From Larus michahellis (Eukaryota > Chordata > Aves > Charadriiformes > Laridae): 64,000 nt of DNA. Shown one piece after another: positions 24,399 through 37,402 of this stretch. The notes under the pieces are model-generated. The model saw nothing but the letters and a program-made list of their open reading frames with translations. It searched no databases and was not told the DNA's origin. Each line of letters starts with the position of its first letter. Within the stretch, counting starts at the first letter, position 1. The stretch spans positions 31,251,985 to 31,315,984 of the forward strand of contig NC_133898.1 in the NCBI RefSeq assembly GCF_964199755.1, given 5' to 3'. The position numbers and the translations under genes are program-made.

Positions 24399-24418
24399 GG
24401 GGGGGTGGGGTGGGGGGG
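24399..24418 (+). other. G-run cluster with G-quadruplex potential
   Basis: Runs of 7, 4 and 7 G are separated by single T bases on the BICRAL non-template strand, about 420 bases after the proposed first donor. The longest runs can each supply two G-tracts, enough for an intramolecular quadruplex. The position suits an R-loop or promoter-proximal pausing site. That role is inference. Confidence 0.55.
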
Positions 24419-24661
24419 TAGAAGGGAGAGATAAGGTTTCAGGTCCAGGCTGATAGCTGCAGAGAGGGGAGAGGTTTGGGGTGGGTTTTTTTTTTTTTCT
24501 TGCTGATGCCATGCAAATTCAGGAGAGGAGGGAAGAAAAATCTCTTTTAATGACTCATTGATTGAGCCGGTTTAAAATTAGTTGTTGTTGTTGTCTTTTT
24601 TTTTTTTTTATTTTCCGCCCCCTTGATGGCCATCAAGAGAGGGATGGAAAGAGGAGAGGAG

Positions 24662-24740
24662 GGAGAGAGTGTGTGTGTGTGTGTATGTGTGAGTGTGAGA
24701 GAGAGAGTGAGAGGGAGAGAGGGGGATAGAGAGAGTGTGT
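24662..24740 (+). repeat. GT/GA microsatellite and purine-rich tract
   Basis: GTGTGTGTGTGTGT passes into GAGAGAGA and GAGGGAGAG units. This is compound simple sequence within the CpG-rich region. The minus-strand ORFs here are Ser/Leu/Thr low complexity and are not genes. Confidence 0.8.
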
Positions 24741-25739
24741 GAGGGAGAAAGAAAAATAATCTTTTCAAATCTCCTCCCTCTTTTTTTTCCCCCCTCGTTT
24801 CTTTGCTTTTCTCTAAAGCTCTGTGGTCTGTGAAACACTCTTTCTTCCTCCTCGTCGGGAAAATGGAGACACTTCGTCTCTCTCCTAGCTGCGGAGCTGG
24901 GAAGGATTTTTCTTTTCTTTTTTCCTTTTTCACTCCTGGCTTGATTTTTTCCTTTCCCCCGTCCACTCGCCGCCACCCTAATCTTGTCGTTTCTTTGAGC
25001 CGCCGGTGTCTCAGATTTGTGCCTTCTGGGGATTTATTTTTCACTCGTTTCCTCGTTTTCGGTGTCGCCACTCGATTTGATTCGATTTGTTCGGTTCTTT
25101 TATTTGCGATTTCCTCTGAATGGCTCCGTGCCTCCCGCTCTCACCCGAGGAATGGAAGCCGTGCTGCTTTTTGTGGGTGCGCGAAAGGCTCGGGCGGTAG
25201 GTTTGGGTTAATGCGCTTTTCCCCCCCTCCTTTTCGGGACCGAGTTTTCCGCTCTGTGTGTGGTTTTTATATATATATTCCCCCCCCCCCCCTCTTTTGG
25301 AGAGAGAATATTTCACTGTAACGCCTCGCTTTTTTTTTTTTTTTTAAAAAAAATAACAATAAACCGTCTCTTTCTGGAGTAACCCGCTTCGCTTTGCTCT
25401 AGAGTGGATGCGAACCCGAGCCTTTGTGCTGCTGCTGCGGTTATTTTCTGTGAAAAAAAAACAACGTTTTACAAGTAGATTTTTATTTGTGGCTAAAAGC
25501 GGTGGGCTGCGGAGGGGATTTTCTGCCATCCTCGCAGTTCACATTTATTGGGTTACGGGGAGGAGCAGAGGGGGGCTTCAGTACTCGAGTTATCAATTTG
25601 TTTCTATTAATTGCAAAATTCACTTACGGGTTATGTCAGAAAGCAGATCTAGTGATGTTAAAAACCGGGCAAAATTAAACGACGTGTAGAGGACACGTTT
25701 GCATTGACTTAGAACTGATACTAAATAATCACGGGGGGA

Positions 25740-26110
25740 AGGGGAGAGATGTGGAGGCCTTCGCTTTTCCCTGGTTCCCTGCTCCCCGCTCCTCCCCTGC
25801 TCGGGGCTCGGCGGTAGGGAACGAAACGGGGTATGAAGGAGATGGGAGAGCTCGTGGGAGGCGGCCGCGGCCGTGCCCGGGCTCGGCGGCCGGCGTTGGC
25901 GGTGCCGCTCTGGGCGGGAGCGGGGGGAGAGGGAGCGGGGAAGATGGCGCTGCCTGGCTTCCTGCCAGCGTTTGTTGCGCAGTTTCGCTCCCGACTCTCC
26001 TCCCCCACGGGCGCCATTTTAAGGTCCTTTCTGCTGTCGCGGCGCCGTGTGGGGCGTTGCCTTCGCGCCCCGCTCGGGCCATTTCTTTTTCTGTCGCGGA
26101 AGCGAGAAGT
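25740..26110 (+). promoter_or_regulatory. Second CpG block with two YY1 motifs and an ETS motif
   Basis: AAGATGGCG (25941-25949) and GCGCCATTTT (26011-26020) are YY1-type sites in opposite orientation 70 bp apart. CGGAAG at 26097-26102 is an ETS core. CG density is high. This could be an alternative BICRAL start site inside intron 1; GAGAG|GTGACG near 26217 is a possible donor. The ORFs overlapping here (25751-26170 and others) have no family likeness. Confidence 0.4.
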
Positions 26111-26199
26111 CCTCTCCGTGAAATCACAGAAGCTGCTTGCTTCTCCCCCCCCCCCCTTTTCTTTTTTTAAGAAATTTCTCTAAGGAGTTTATTCTGTGT

Positions 26200-29100
26200 G
26201 TGCTTTGGGGAGAGAGGTGACGGGTTCTTGGCTGTGGGTGTTTTTTTGGGGAGGGCCCCGCCAGAGTTGTCGCTCCGGATCGGTGCCACCTCAGGCGTCC
26301 CCCGTCTCCCCGGCCGTCTGGGCCGCGGTCCTGAGAGGAATTCGGCGGGCTCGCTCCAGAGGGGCCTGCGCTCCCAGCCTAAAGCCCGTAAACATCGCTT
26401 CAGAGCTTGTTTTCATCTCATTAAAACATGCCTTTCGTGTCACGAGATGCCTTCCGAGTGCAGGAAGAAAAAAAGAGTTGAAAGAACATCCTCTTCTGTT
26501 GAACGATGACCAAAAAATACAACTTGCCATTAAAAACAAGAAATCCACCTTTAAAAAGCGCTGTAGTGTAGCATATAAGGCAAAGTCATCCTCTGTCAAG
26601 AGCCTTCAATGCCTCTAGAAGTGCTTGCAAAAATACAAGGGCAAGTAACGTTTAGGTGGGTGGGTAGATAAGTCATTTTGTTGCTATTATTCTCTTGGTA
26701 ATTTTTTTTTGTGAAGGGGGGACTAGGATCTTTTGAAGTTTTTATCACTTCTTTATGTCGCACAGGAAACAGTGCTTTTTCCAAATTACTCAAATTTGGC
26801 GGTTCCACTTTAGCAGGCTTTTTAAGTTTTGGGTTGGTGCCGTGTTGAAAATGGTCTCCTGTTTTTTGACCAGAACTTAACACTTTTTTTTTTTTTTAAC
26901 ATTTCTGTGTGATTTCATCAATGCTCATGAGGCTTGAGTTTAATACCAACAACATCTGTATTCAGGAACAGCAAGTATGCTGCCAGACCAACTCATGCTG
27001 CGCCCGCTAAGGAGTATGGAATGCTTGTTTAGTTTTTCGTTTCATGATTTTTGACAGATCAGAGGAGGGCTTTCCCTGTGCCTCTTGCTCATTCCTGAAG
27101 GAAGGGAGATTTTTTTAAAATTTGGGATTAATTTTATGTTTTTTAAAATTCTTTGCCTGTTGGTGTTGAAGGGTTTTAAATGACGTTTCTAGTGACATAC
27201 GCGTTTTTATTGCTTGGAATATACTAAGGAAATTGCCTTGATAGTAACTCTTTTCTGAAGACTTTCTTGGGGATAACCTTGTTAACGTTTTAGCTTTTTA
27301 AACAATACAGCTGCCAAAACTTTAATTGTTTGAAAATCAGAGAATTGTGTGGAGTACAGTTTTTGTTCACACATTTCATAAATCTTACTACATGAAATTC
27401 ACTCTTGAAGTGATGATTTTTCATTTTCGATGACAGTAGTCTGGGGATTGAGGTAGTGAATTTTTAGTGGTAGTGTGTTTTTTATACAATAAAATTAATC
27501 TGTCATGTACTAAGGTCTGGCAGATTGTGTGTTGATTTTTTAATTAATTTGTGAAAATACGGAAGAAATGACAAAAATGGTATAAAACCGGCTAGTTTAT
27601 ATCCTCTCGGGGTGTAACGCTCGTCCGATGACTAGGTATACTCTCTACTCTGACCTGCTTGCATTAAAGCAGATGTATTCTCATCTTGAGTTGAGATCTT
27701 TGGCAGGTAGTATTTAAATATACTAGAGCTATTCTTTTTAGATCTGTTTCTTTGGCCAGGTCTGAGCTTAAAAGTTTTTTCTTTTTGTTGTCGTTGCAGG
27801 TAGTACTTCCTATTTTGCATAGCTTGTTTATGTTGATGGAGGAGTGCAGAAACTCACTATGTTTATACACTCTAATAACCCAGTTGTGCTTTCATTGGTG
27901 CCCCTTGGATTATTCACTAGTGTGATACTCAATGTATTTTAAGCGTGTTCTTATTTTGTTCATACTTCAAGCACTTGCCTTACGCATTATACACGTACCA
28001 TGAGTTGATAATACTCGTATTACATGTGTGGCTGTAGGTGAGGTCAGTGCTACATAGTTGTGCCCTTGACAGAGACGCTTCTACTGTAGCTAAATACGTC
28101 ACCTTACAGATACGCCATTTTCCTGTCCCCCCATGTGTCCTTTTCCAGTAGAGTTATATATTTAGCTTAATTGTACTGAGAGGAAAAACCCACATAACCA
28201 CAGTTTAAGACACATTTCCAATTTTGTCCGAGGATCCTTTCTGTATCCATAAAGTTTTGCAACAGGGGTAAGTCCATAGTCTAGAGTTGAGGAGCCTTGC
28301 AGGCGTGGATGTGTTGGTGTGCTGCTTGGGCGTTCATTGTACTCTAGCTGTTTTTTCAGAGTTTTGCTGGTATGCTTCCACATCAGTTCCAGAAAAGTCG
28401 GATCTGCATAACTGCAGATTATGTTTTATAATGTGGCTCTAATGGACAATGATCATGACTTTTCATACTGCATTAGGCTTGTGATAAGTCTAATGGCTGG
28501 TGCATTTTAGCGTAGATGTAGCAGTGAGAGCGTGAAAGTGTGTCATCGCTGTCTAAGTAATAGATACAGTGCAGGCGTAAGAGCCTCTTTGATAATGTAG
28601 TTCATTCTGTTCAGAGCGTTGACATAATTTCTTCTAGTAGTTCTGGAATAAGCTGGATCTCTGCTTGAAAGGTTTTTTTATGGTGACATGCCCGGTCCAG
28701 CGTAGATACGGGGGTTGTCTACAAAAGCAAGCATGTTTTCCTTTCTTACAGTAGAGGAAAAGCAGCAAGATTAATAAACAGTTCTAACATTCATTGTGAC
28801 CTGCAACTGTTCTAGTTTGAAAGTTGGAATAAGCAGTATCAATAAAGACCGTGTTTCACCAACTTAAATGCATAAACACCAACCTGAACTGATGTTTTTT
28901 CAAGATCATCATGTAGTTAAATGAATGTGTGTGTCTTCATTTTCAAATGTTCATTTGCCCTTGCTTTCATTGTTGAAAAAACAACTACTGTGTCTGTATT
29001 ATTTTTGCTTTATTTGAGCATCGATGAGGTTTTAGACAAAATAAAAATTAACACAGACTATCAAGTTTATTGCTTTATTTTCTTGCACTAGTTTTAAAAT

Positions 29101-29982
29101 GTGCTAGAGCTACTTCTGATGTTACTTTGAGTAAGGGAATAATTACCAAAAGTGAAAGTAAATGGGCAAATCACTGTCAAAACTTAATACAATAGCCTTT
29201 CTTTCATTGAAGGTATTAAGAAAGGGCAGTGAAGTGTAGAGAAGGGGGGTCCAGGGAGAAAGTTTTAACTTCATTGCAAGAGATTGATCATTTCTGTAAG
29301 GGCTGATCTTATGCCTTGTCTCAGGTGGAACTTACAGTAGTTTTACTGTGAACTTGATCTGAGGAGTGTGGAACGTCAAGACCTGGTGTTGAAGCTTGAA
29401 TTTATTGAGATGTGTCGACCACAGAAAATACCTTGGCCCTACTGAAAGAGGTGGCACAATCTCCGTTGGCATCAGCAAGGCATTGGCTTCAACAAGGACA
29501 AGATTTGCAGTGTGGCTGACTTTCAGTCTGGTTTTGGGGGCATTGATAAGGACTGCACTGCTGAATTAGTTACACATTTGTCAATTCATCATATTCAGAT
29601 TTCAGTTGATTGCCCAAACATAGTAACTGAAAGGAATATAAATCTCCATTGAGCTTCAGTTATTGTCAGTTGTTAGCTGATACTAGCTTGTGTGAACCAA
29701 GCCTGTGGCAAGGTAGCCAGTTTTGGTTGGTTGGTTTTTAAGCTAGTAGTATGGACTAGAGGGGCAATGAAAAGATATTAATTGGACATTGGTTTATAAA
29801 TTAAATGAGAAATCAGTTCATAAGGATGTTACGCTATGTATTTTATCAGAATCTTTGAAAATTTTATGCACAGAATGAGAAGCATGATACACAGGTATTC
29901 TGTAGTAGAAGCAAGGTAAAAACATCTGAAAAACTGACTCTGCCTTTCTTGAAGTATTGTGTTGCACAAATAATGTATGTAA
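26200..29982. other. BICRAL intron 1 sequence; no exon recognised
   Basis: GC content falls after about 26400, and the rest is AT-rich with poly-T stretches. I find no coding block, RNA gene or recognisable repeat here. Confidence 0.45.
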
Positions 29983-30370
29983 CAGGCTGAGAGAGTTGGG
30001 GTTGTTCAGCCTGGAAAAGAGAAGGCTCCGGGGAGACCTTATAACAGCCTTCCAGTACCTAAAGGGGGCCTACAGGAAGGACGGGGAGGGACTCTTTATC
30101 AGGGAGTGTAGTGATTGGATGAAGGATAATGGTTTCAAACTGATTTAGATTGGATATTAGGAAGAAATTCTTTGCTGTGAGGGTGGTGAGGCACTGGAAC
30201 AGGTTGCCCAGGGAGGCTGTGGATGCCCCATCCCTGGAAGCGTTCAAGGCCAGGCTGGATGGGGCTTTGAGCAGCCTGGTCTAGTGGGAGGTGTCCCTGC
30301 CCATGGCAGGGGGGTTGGAACTAGATGGCCTTTAAGGTTTCTTCGAACCCAAACCATTCTATGATTCTGT
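29983..30370 (+). mobile_element. CR1 LINE 3' fragment
   Basis: The sequence follows the CR1 3' region in sense order: 'ggggttgttcagcctgg', then 'ggagaccttataacagcc', then 'ttaggaagaaattctttgc', then 'gaggcactggaacagg'. It ends with the canonical tail around 'aaccattctatgattctgtg'. It is about 390 bp, 5'-truncated, and has a small internal deletion near 30148. It lies inside BICRAL intron 1 in the sense direction. Confidence 0.92.
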
Positions 30371-33300
30371 GCTAATAGACTGCATTATTACATGCAGTAG
30401 TTTCTAGAAATACTTAAGAACTTCATTTGAGCAGGTGAACATTTATTTCTTAAGGAACTGTTCAGGTTACACCTCCTTTTCTTCTTTTGGGATGAAGCCA
30501 GGACCTTTCAAAATGTTCTGTGAATATTGAGATTCCTGAAGAATTGTGTATGCGGTGAAGCAACTTAGAAGACAAGAGCCCAAAATAGGCCATAGCGTAG
30601 CGATGAGGACACTCACTGCAGGAGAAATGGGCTGAGCCGAGCGTTCAACCTGGTGAATCCCATGGGTCGGTAAACATCCTGACCTGCAGGCTGAGAGTTA
30701 CTCTGAATTTTCTCTATGTGGTTTAAAAAAACCTCTTGTTTACAGGTGAAAATCTTGTCAAGATTTTGATGTTGCGAAGAGCAGGTCTGGATGCCGTAGG
30801 AAAAAAATTGCTTTGGATAAACTAGAAGTTCAATGCTGAACATATGTGTCTGAGGGAAAGCGGATTTTAGACAGCTGCACTGCAGGTTCACACATGTGCT
30901 CGGTGTGCTTGAGAGTAGCTGGATTAACCTTTACTATCATACATACTGTTAATAATTGAACTGCATGTTTCCATTTTTTCTTAATATATTAAAATATCAC
31001 TGTAGTTTTTGGAAGCGTTGTAAGTTGCCACATTTACCAAACTCAAATTCAAAATCTTTTTTTTCTTTATGGTCTACTAAAGGGAAATAAAACTTAAGAG
31101 TTGAATAAACAACCTATTGTAGGTTGTCGTGCTTTAGTGTGTGGGTTTTGTTTGCCCTTCTGTATATGGAGCTGGTACTTCACAATTCTGTAGGGACCCT
31201 GCTTGTCCTCGTAGCTGTTCACCTCCTGCCAGATCTCAGAAACCATGAAGATGTCTAGCTGTTCATGAGAGGTAGAACTTCTTGTATTTCTCTTCTGTTG
31301 CTATTTTTCTGACTCCTGAATAGTTCCCAGTTTTTGTAGAGAGGTTTTGCATCGTTCAGCAAATGTCTTCTTGTACTGTCGCATACAGATGTCTCTGAAA
31401 TACTGATGATTAAATTCAGTTTTACAGCTAATTTCAAACATTGCAAGTTCATCTTAAAAGTACTGCTCAAATTTAGAATCTTGGAATGAAAACACTTGCA
31501 TATTGCGCTCTGTTACTAGGTTAGAATCCCAAATTTCTTGCTTTGTTAGCTCTTTAGAGCACAGTTCCTGGTAGATTTTGCAACAGTATAGTAGTTACTT
31601 TTTGTTGATTACTCTGGAAGAGAAAATTTTTGTAAGGAATAATTACATGTTGTAGAATATAAGCACAGCATGGTTTACAAGTGAGTAGTTAAATCCTTGT
31701 GTTTTACAAAGTACATTTTAAAAATTAATTTTGCTTCCTTATTCCTGTTGTCCTGAAATGACAACTTTTTGATAATTATACCTCCTATATTTTTGCCTAA
31801 GTAAAACCGAGAGTAAGATTTTAATTTGCGATCAAGTTTTTCAGTATTTACCTCTTTTCCATTGAATACTCCATCATTATTCCGCTGTACATCATTTTTA
31901 CAGTTATGGGAGGGGAAAGTGGAAATACCTCTTAATAATTGTTTCTTTGTATTCCGTCTGTGTAAAAAATCAGTTTTTTGAAAATAAAGGGCTTGATGTG
32001 GTAAGCAGCTCATAAGTTGATCATAAAATACATGCTTGGTTAGTTACAAGAATCTGAAATTGTCCAGTTTGTAAGATATTAGATTGTTCAAAAGTAGCAT
32101 GGACTTGAAATCTAAGAGTAAAATATGTGGTAATAAGGCTTTGAGTTTATACTTCTTTCTTGCACTCCTGTGTTGTAGAGAATGCAAATGTGGTGCGGTT
32201 GTTCCTCTATAGGTAAGTTTCCTTCAGTGAATCCAAGGCTGCCTGTTTGGTAGGAACCTGAGAGATAACCGATAGTGTAAGGAAGGCAGTAGTTACAGCA
32301 TCTTAGCAACCTGAAGTGCTCACTGCTTAAGTGATAGGCATTACCTAATATGTGCTAAAATGGCGTTTTTTTCTTTTTTCCTAGTTCAGAAGCACATTGA
32401 GCAAAATATTAGCACTGTGAATGAGAGTCATGGTGGAAATTTGTGTGAGGGAAGGACTTCAGCTCTGGGCGTTTTTTGCCTCTGCAGTCAGTGTGGAATC
32501 ACTTAACGCTGCTATGATCCTTTGATGTAATTTAACAAGGGATGGATGCTTGTATTGGGTTAATAGAGTTATCTTACATCTGTATTCAAAAAGAATATGA
32601 GGGATAAAGACGTCATAAATTGGATGTAGCACTCGTGAGTTCACTACAATATAATTCTCTACAGTGACTACTACAGTAACTTTGATTTATTCCATTTGTG
32701 TTGTTCTGATGATTACTGTTACAGTGACAGCGTATTTCTTAAGATATTCCATAGTGAAGTTACTATTAATGTTGGGATTTTAGATTAACATTCTGGAGAA
32801 TGGTGTAGAGCAACAGAACAGCACAGAAGATTTGATGGCTCAGATCCATTATAAAGCATGACAGAGGTGTCGTCAAGAGCTCCTGCTGACTGGATGTGTA
32901 CAAAGTCTTACCGAACCTGTGAGGATTAGTGGGCGTATCTCGTACCTCAGACAGTAGTTGCTTCAGGTGCTATGTATGTTACTGTATGCAGGTTTGACTA
33001 TCTCCCACTATAAAGCTGTAACTACAGCAGACATTTCCGGGCTTTAATACATTGATTTCCAAAGGTCAGTGTTCACTCTTAGAAGTCGTTGGCCAGCATG
33101 CTGCCAGTCAGGAATTGATCCCATGTAGTTGCATGGAAGTTATGAGTCAGTAGATTTGTACAACAGTTTTGCAGATAAATTTATTTACTTGTGGCTTACC
33201 GAGTTTTGCTGGTGATCGTATCACACCTTTGGGAATTACTGCTCTAAATGCTGCTTTTCTAAACTTGCCACTATCTTAGGATCTTAGGCTTTTTACAAGA

Positions 33301-33540
33301 TGTGAAAATAATACTTTACTGCTTTGTATCTGAAGTTATATATTAAGGTTGTATGAAATTATAAATGACTTTGAGAAAGGAAAATAATTATCTGTGACAA
33401 GTTTATGTACATTATATGAAGCGTATATGAGTAGTTGGACTGTTCTGGACCAATCCAGTTTTAATAACTCTGCAGGTTGAAGACCCTGCATGTGTTGCAT
33501 GATACTGTGGATTGTGTAGCATGATTAAAAGTTTAGTCTG
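30371..33540. other. BICRAL intron 1 sequence between CR1 copies; nothing recognised
   Basis: AT-rich intronic DNA with short chance ORFs only. Confidence 0.45.
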
Positions 33541-34090
33541 GTAAGGACCACGGGAGGTTATCTGGCCCTGCCCCCTGCTCTGAGCAGAACTGGCTTCAAC
33601 GTTAGGACAGGTTGGTCAGAGCCGTTTGAGTTTTGAAAATTTCTAAAGAGGCCTTTTGCTTGAGCATTCTTTTTTGTGAACTTCTTTTTTTCTTATATCT
33701 GGTTGGGGTTTTCTGCACTGTATGTTTTGGCTCTTACCTCATGTCTTGCTGGGCATTGATGAGAAGAGGCTGGCGATGCTTGTCTCAGTACCCCTTTTAG
33801 CTAGTGGCAGACTGCAGGTGGTGCCTCGGTTAACCTTCCGTTGTCCAGGCTGAAGAAACATAGTTCCCTCAGACTTTCTTAATGTGATGTGCCCGCAGGA
33901 TTTTATTGGCGCTCTGCCGGACTCGCTTTAGTTTTTCTGTATTTCTGTTAACGGGGGTGTGTGTGTGTGTCAAAACTGGACACAGTATTTGAGATGGGCG
34001 CTCACAAGTGCTGAGTAGAGGGGAATAATTGCTTGCATTGACCTGCCGCCTGTGCTGCAGCTAACGTGAGGGTAGTGGCTGTATTAACTG
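33541..34090 (-). mobile_element. CR1 LINE fragment, antisense to BICRAL, divergent
   Basis: The minus-strand CR1 order is visible on the plus strand: a 'ccccctgctc' box, 'gaagaggctgg', 'ccaggctgaagaaac', 'ggcgctctgccggactcgct', then 'aaaactggacacagta' and 'ctcacaagtgctgagtagaggggaataat'. It therefore covers the end of ORF2 and most of the 3' UTR. A GT microsatellite at about 33957-33970 interrupts it. The far end is uncertain. Confidence 0.75.
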
Positions 34091-35079
34091 TACACATGCG
34101 GCTACAGTCCAACTGCTTTAAGCTGGCTGAAGCACCGCTGCCTTCCCCCCTACTGAACTGCCCAGCTCCCTCCTTCCTATTCCCTCTCTTGTGCTGGCAG
34201 TAGCACTCTTGTAGCTCCGTGGCAAGCCGGAACCAAATCAAGAAGCTAATCCAAGTAGAAACAGATCAGTGTATTCTGTCAGATCAATTTTCTGTTCCAG
34301 GTGACTGTTCAAAGCCTTGAGCTGGCTCGGGGAAGGTGGATGAGGGGGTGCAGGTCTGCTCCCTGCCTCTTTTGTTGGTCTTTGCTCTGTAGTAGGCGAG
34401 AGCGTTGAAAGGGAGGCAGAGGCTTTAAGGCCAAGTAATAACAGTGCCCCAGAGGACTGGCCTGCGTAGCTGGGATTTCCTTGTCAGTTTTATTACTTTC
34501 ACCTTTTCTTATATTCTGTTTGGGAGTGTGTGATAAAGGGCACTCTGGTTATTTCCCAAAAGGGATAGGCAGTGCCGCTTCCACAAGTACGTGGGACCCA
34601 AATTGAAGTATATACTGGGTTCACCAGTGCTGCATAGCAGGGGTATGAAATAAAACAGTAGAGGCTTTGCTAATAATAAGTTACGGGGAATATCTGTGCT
34701 GGGTTGTGACTAATTAGTAAGGATTGCCCTTTGTAAATTAGTTGGATACTAATCCAGGCAGGGCTGAGCTTGGCCTACTTATCAACAGATTTTTTTATTT
34801 TTTTTACTTTTTTTTTTAAAAGACCCTGTAGAACAGTGTTGATCATAACTAAGTATTTGTTAGGCTACACTGTAACAGCCCTCCAGCAGCTTGTGTGAAC
34901 CTGCCCAATGTGTATTTTCCCCAACTGTGTCTAGTGTGGGCTCTTGTCAGGGCCCTGGTGCACTGATGGGTCCCGATGGCCCAGACAAGCCTCACCTGGA
35001 GCCTCCACACACACCCCTTGCCAACAGGCTGAAGCCCCCGTCAACTGATCCACATACAGAAGTGGGTCAGTCTTCAGGA
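34091..35079. other. BICRAL intron 1 sequence; nothing recognised
   Basis: Mixed composition with poly-T around 34790-34820. No gene or named repeat is seen. Confidence 0.4.
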
Positions 35080-35087
35080 GTCTAGGC

Positions 35088-35272
35088 CAGTGGTCTCCAG
35101 ATGTTTTTGCACACTCCTATTGGTAAAAGCTTTTTGATCACCCCCAGGATATGTACATTTATTTACAAATTATATGCATGTATTCCTGAGGTTCTAATAT
35201 TTTCTTCCTGCACCCCAATGGATTGTCTTGTGCACCCCTTGTGGTGCACACCCCCCCCTTTGGAGACCACTG
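35088..35272. mobile_element. hAT-like miniature inverted-repeat transposon, 185 bp
   Basis: The element begins CAGTGGTCTCCA and ends TGGAGACCACTG, a perfect 12-bp terminal inverted repeat. It is flanked by GTCTAGGC on the left (35080-35087) and ATCTAGGC on the right (35273-35280), an 8-bp target duplication with 7 of 8 matching. An 8-bp duplication and termini starting CAGTGG fit the hAT superfamily (Charlie-like). The 185-bp interior has no coding capacity, so it is non-autonomous. Cytosine-rich strings near both ends may extend subterminal pairing. It sits in BICRAL intron 1. Confidence 0.8.
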
Positions 35273-35280
35273 ATCTAGGC

Positions 35281-37402
35281 TATGTTAACTCTAGTCCTCT
35301 AATTCCACTCATTGTGTCAAGTTTTATTTTCAAACTGTGTTGGTTTAATATGGTTTATACCCATTTCATACATCAGTCATTGATTTGGCCTACTATGTGT
35401 TAACAAACAGTGAAAAGGACAGAATTTGTATAACTTGCGTATAGAAAAACTGAAAAGATAGCAAGAAAAGCAGCAAACTTTTCTTACCATTTGTGCAGTA
35501 GAAAATGTGTTAGAAAATTTCACAGGATAGGCTTGCTTTTATTAACACACTTTTAAATGATCATCTGTGTCAAGGTCATGTGTTGCTAAAGTTGCTTTCT
35601 TTTCTAAGTAGACCGAATGAGTAGTTGCTTTTGGGCATGTAAGGACTTGGTCTGATTGTGCACCTCCTCTGTTTGTGTCCTGAATTTAACAGGACACTAA
35701 TCCTCATTGAAAATCTGCATCAATTAAGAAGATTTAAACCTGCAGTTACATGGTTATGTAGATCTCGGGTATGTGTGGCAAAACAGGAACAGAATTTAGT
35801 CTAAATTGGTAGGTTTGTGGCATGGTTGTGATCTTGATGGTTCTTTGATATACTGCTGTGTATGCTCTTTAAATTGCATGTTGGTCCTGTGGCATTGCAC
35901 AAAAGCACTGTCATGCAGCATCGTGTTAGTATAGTGTTACCTAACCCTCATTTGTGGGGATATTGAGATGGTAGCGATCTGTCTGTGCTTTGTTTGCAGT
36001 TTTCAAGGTGCAGAAGCCTGTAGCGCCTTAGGCTGCGAATGCTGATCAGAACAACTTCTGAATGTAGCAAGAGCTGTGTATGAAGTGTGTTTGTGTCTCT
36101 GTGATGGTACATTGATCAGCTGGTTTTATACAGGTTGGGTCTTTGGTAAACCAACACTAAAAAAACCAAAAGGTTGACATAATACTTCTTTTTCATCTGT
36201 GTATAGAATTCTGCTAGTGATGGCAAGACTGTTGTTAAGGCTTGTTAGGAAGATGCACTTCTGGAGGGAACTGGTGGCGATTCTTGATGTTTATCAAAAA
36301 TGTAGCTGTTTTCTTTGGGTTTTATTGTCTGTTGTAAACAGGTAGGAGTTTACCTTGGGTAGGCTTTTCTTGTATCATACTTGTGAAATGAGGAAAAACA
36401 ACATTATTTTTTCTAATAAAGCCAACTGCATGTTCATCTCAAGGGCTGAATAGGGAAAAATGTGTATTACCATTAAGATTTTCTCTCTTTGGTGTTCTCA
36501 TACAATTTATTTTCCTTTTGATCATTACATGCAGGTTTTCAAGAGTTTAGTGAACTTAACAAATTTGTCTAATTTGTGGTAGTAGTTTTCATACCTACAG
36601 GAGTGCTCATTGAACCAAGTTCTATGTGGTTACTTTCCATGGTGTTGAACCCTTGTTGTAGTATAGTCACAGTATTTGGATTGGTAAAGCAAAGACATTT
36701 TATTTTATTCAAATAACAGTGTCAGTATTGCAATATGGGATGGTATGGCATTTTCAAAACTAGGCATGCAGTATGAAAACAAAGATTCTGTTGGCTTTTG
36801 GTAGAGCTGATTTTTATGTTTGGTTAGCTAGGAGTCTTTGAAACCTTGTTCTTGAGACATGGAGATGCTGTTTAGTTGGAGGAAGTAAAAGCTTTCTGTA
36901 AGTAGTACCAACAATGCAGTTAAAGCAGAATGCTAATCACAACACTAATCTCTTGTTAATTTGCTCTTACTAATGCACATTTACATTTAAATTCCATGAC
37001 ATCATAGAACATTTTGTTACTTATTTAGCATTAAATTGCAAGATCAGTGCGCATGCTGGTGGCTGTATGCAACAGTGAGCAGATGTGCTGCTGAATCACG
37101 GGAGAAATTATTTTTCTTAATGATGCATAATCAGTCAGTGAATGCTGATTTTGTCAACATCTGAGGTAGTTTTCTGTAGCAAGGCTTTGTTTTCCTGTTC
37201 TCCAAGAGAGGTGATACTGAGGGATCCTTATAGTGATGTATCCTCTGGTTCTGCTTCAATCTGTCTGTAAGCTGAAGCACAGGAGATTGAAGAGAAAACC
37301 TGAATGAGGCTATGCAGTATAGAGAACAGGGAACCGTCTGCTAGTCTAAAATACAAACCAGTTTCAGAACCAGTGGAGTATAGAAGAATGTCAGGAAAGA
37401 GG
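35281..37402. other. BICRAL intron 1 sequence; nothing recognised
   Basis: AT-rich intronic DNA without recognisable exon, RNA gene or repeat family. Confidence 0.45.

Larger units (their letters stand above)
23590..26110 (+). promoter_or_regulatory. CpG-rich promoter region of BICRAL
   Basis: Two CpG-dense blocks (about 23590-23830 and 25740-26110) flank a low-complexity GA/CT-rich middle. The first block carries many GCGGTGCGGTG-type units and leads into a CT-rich tract, then a leader-like segment ending in a clean splice donor at 23977/23978. This is my preferred main promoter for BICRAL, whose first coding exon lies 15.4 kb downstream. The assignment is inferred from position and the donor. 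Confidence 0.6.

Noticed and set aside
24547..25071. 174-codon minus-strand ORF
   Set aside because: The product is dominated by Ser/Leu/Thr/His from a GT/GA microsatellite and by Lys-rich low complexity. It has no conserved motif.
25751..26183. Overlapping ORFs of 116-139 codons on both strands
   Set aside because: Open only because of high GC. YY1 and ETS motifs suggest regulatory DNA. No recognisable protein.
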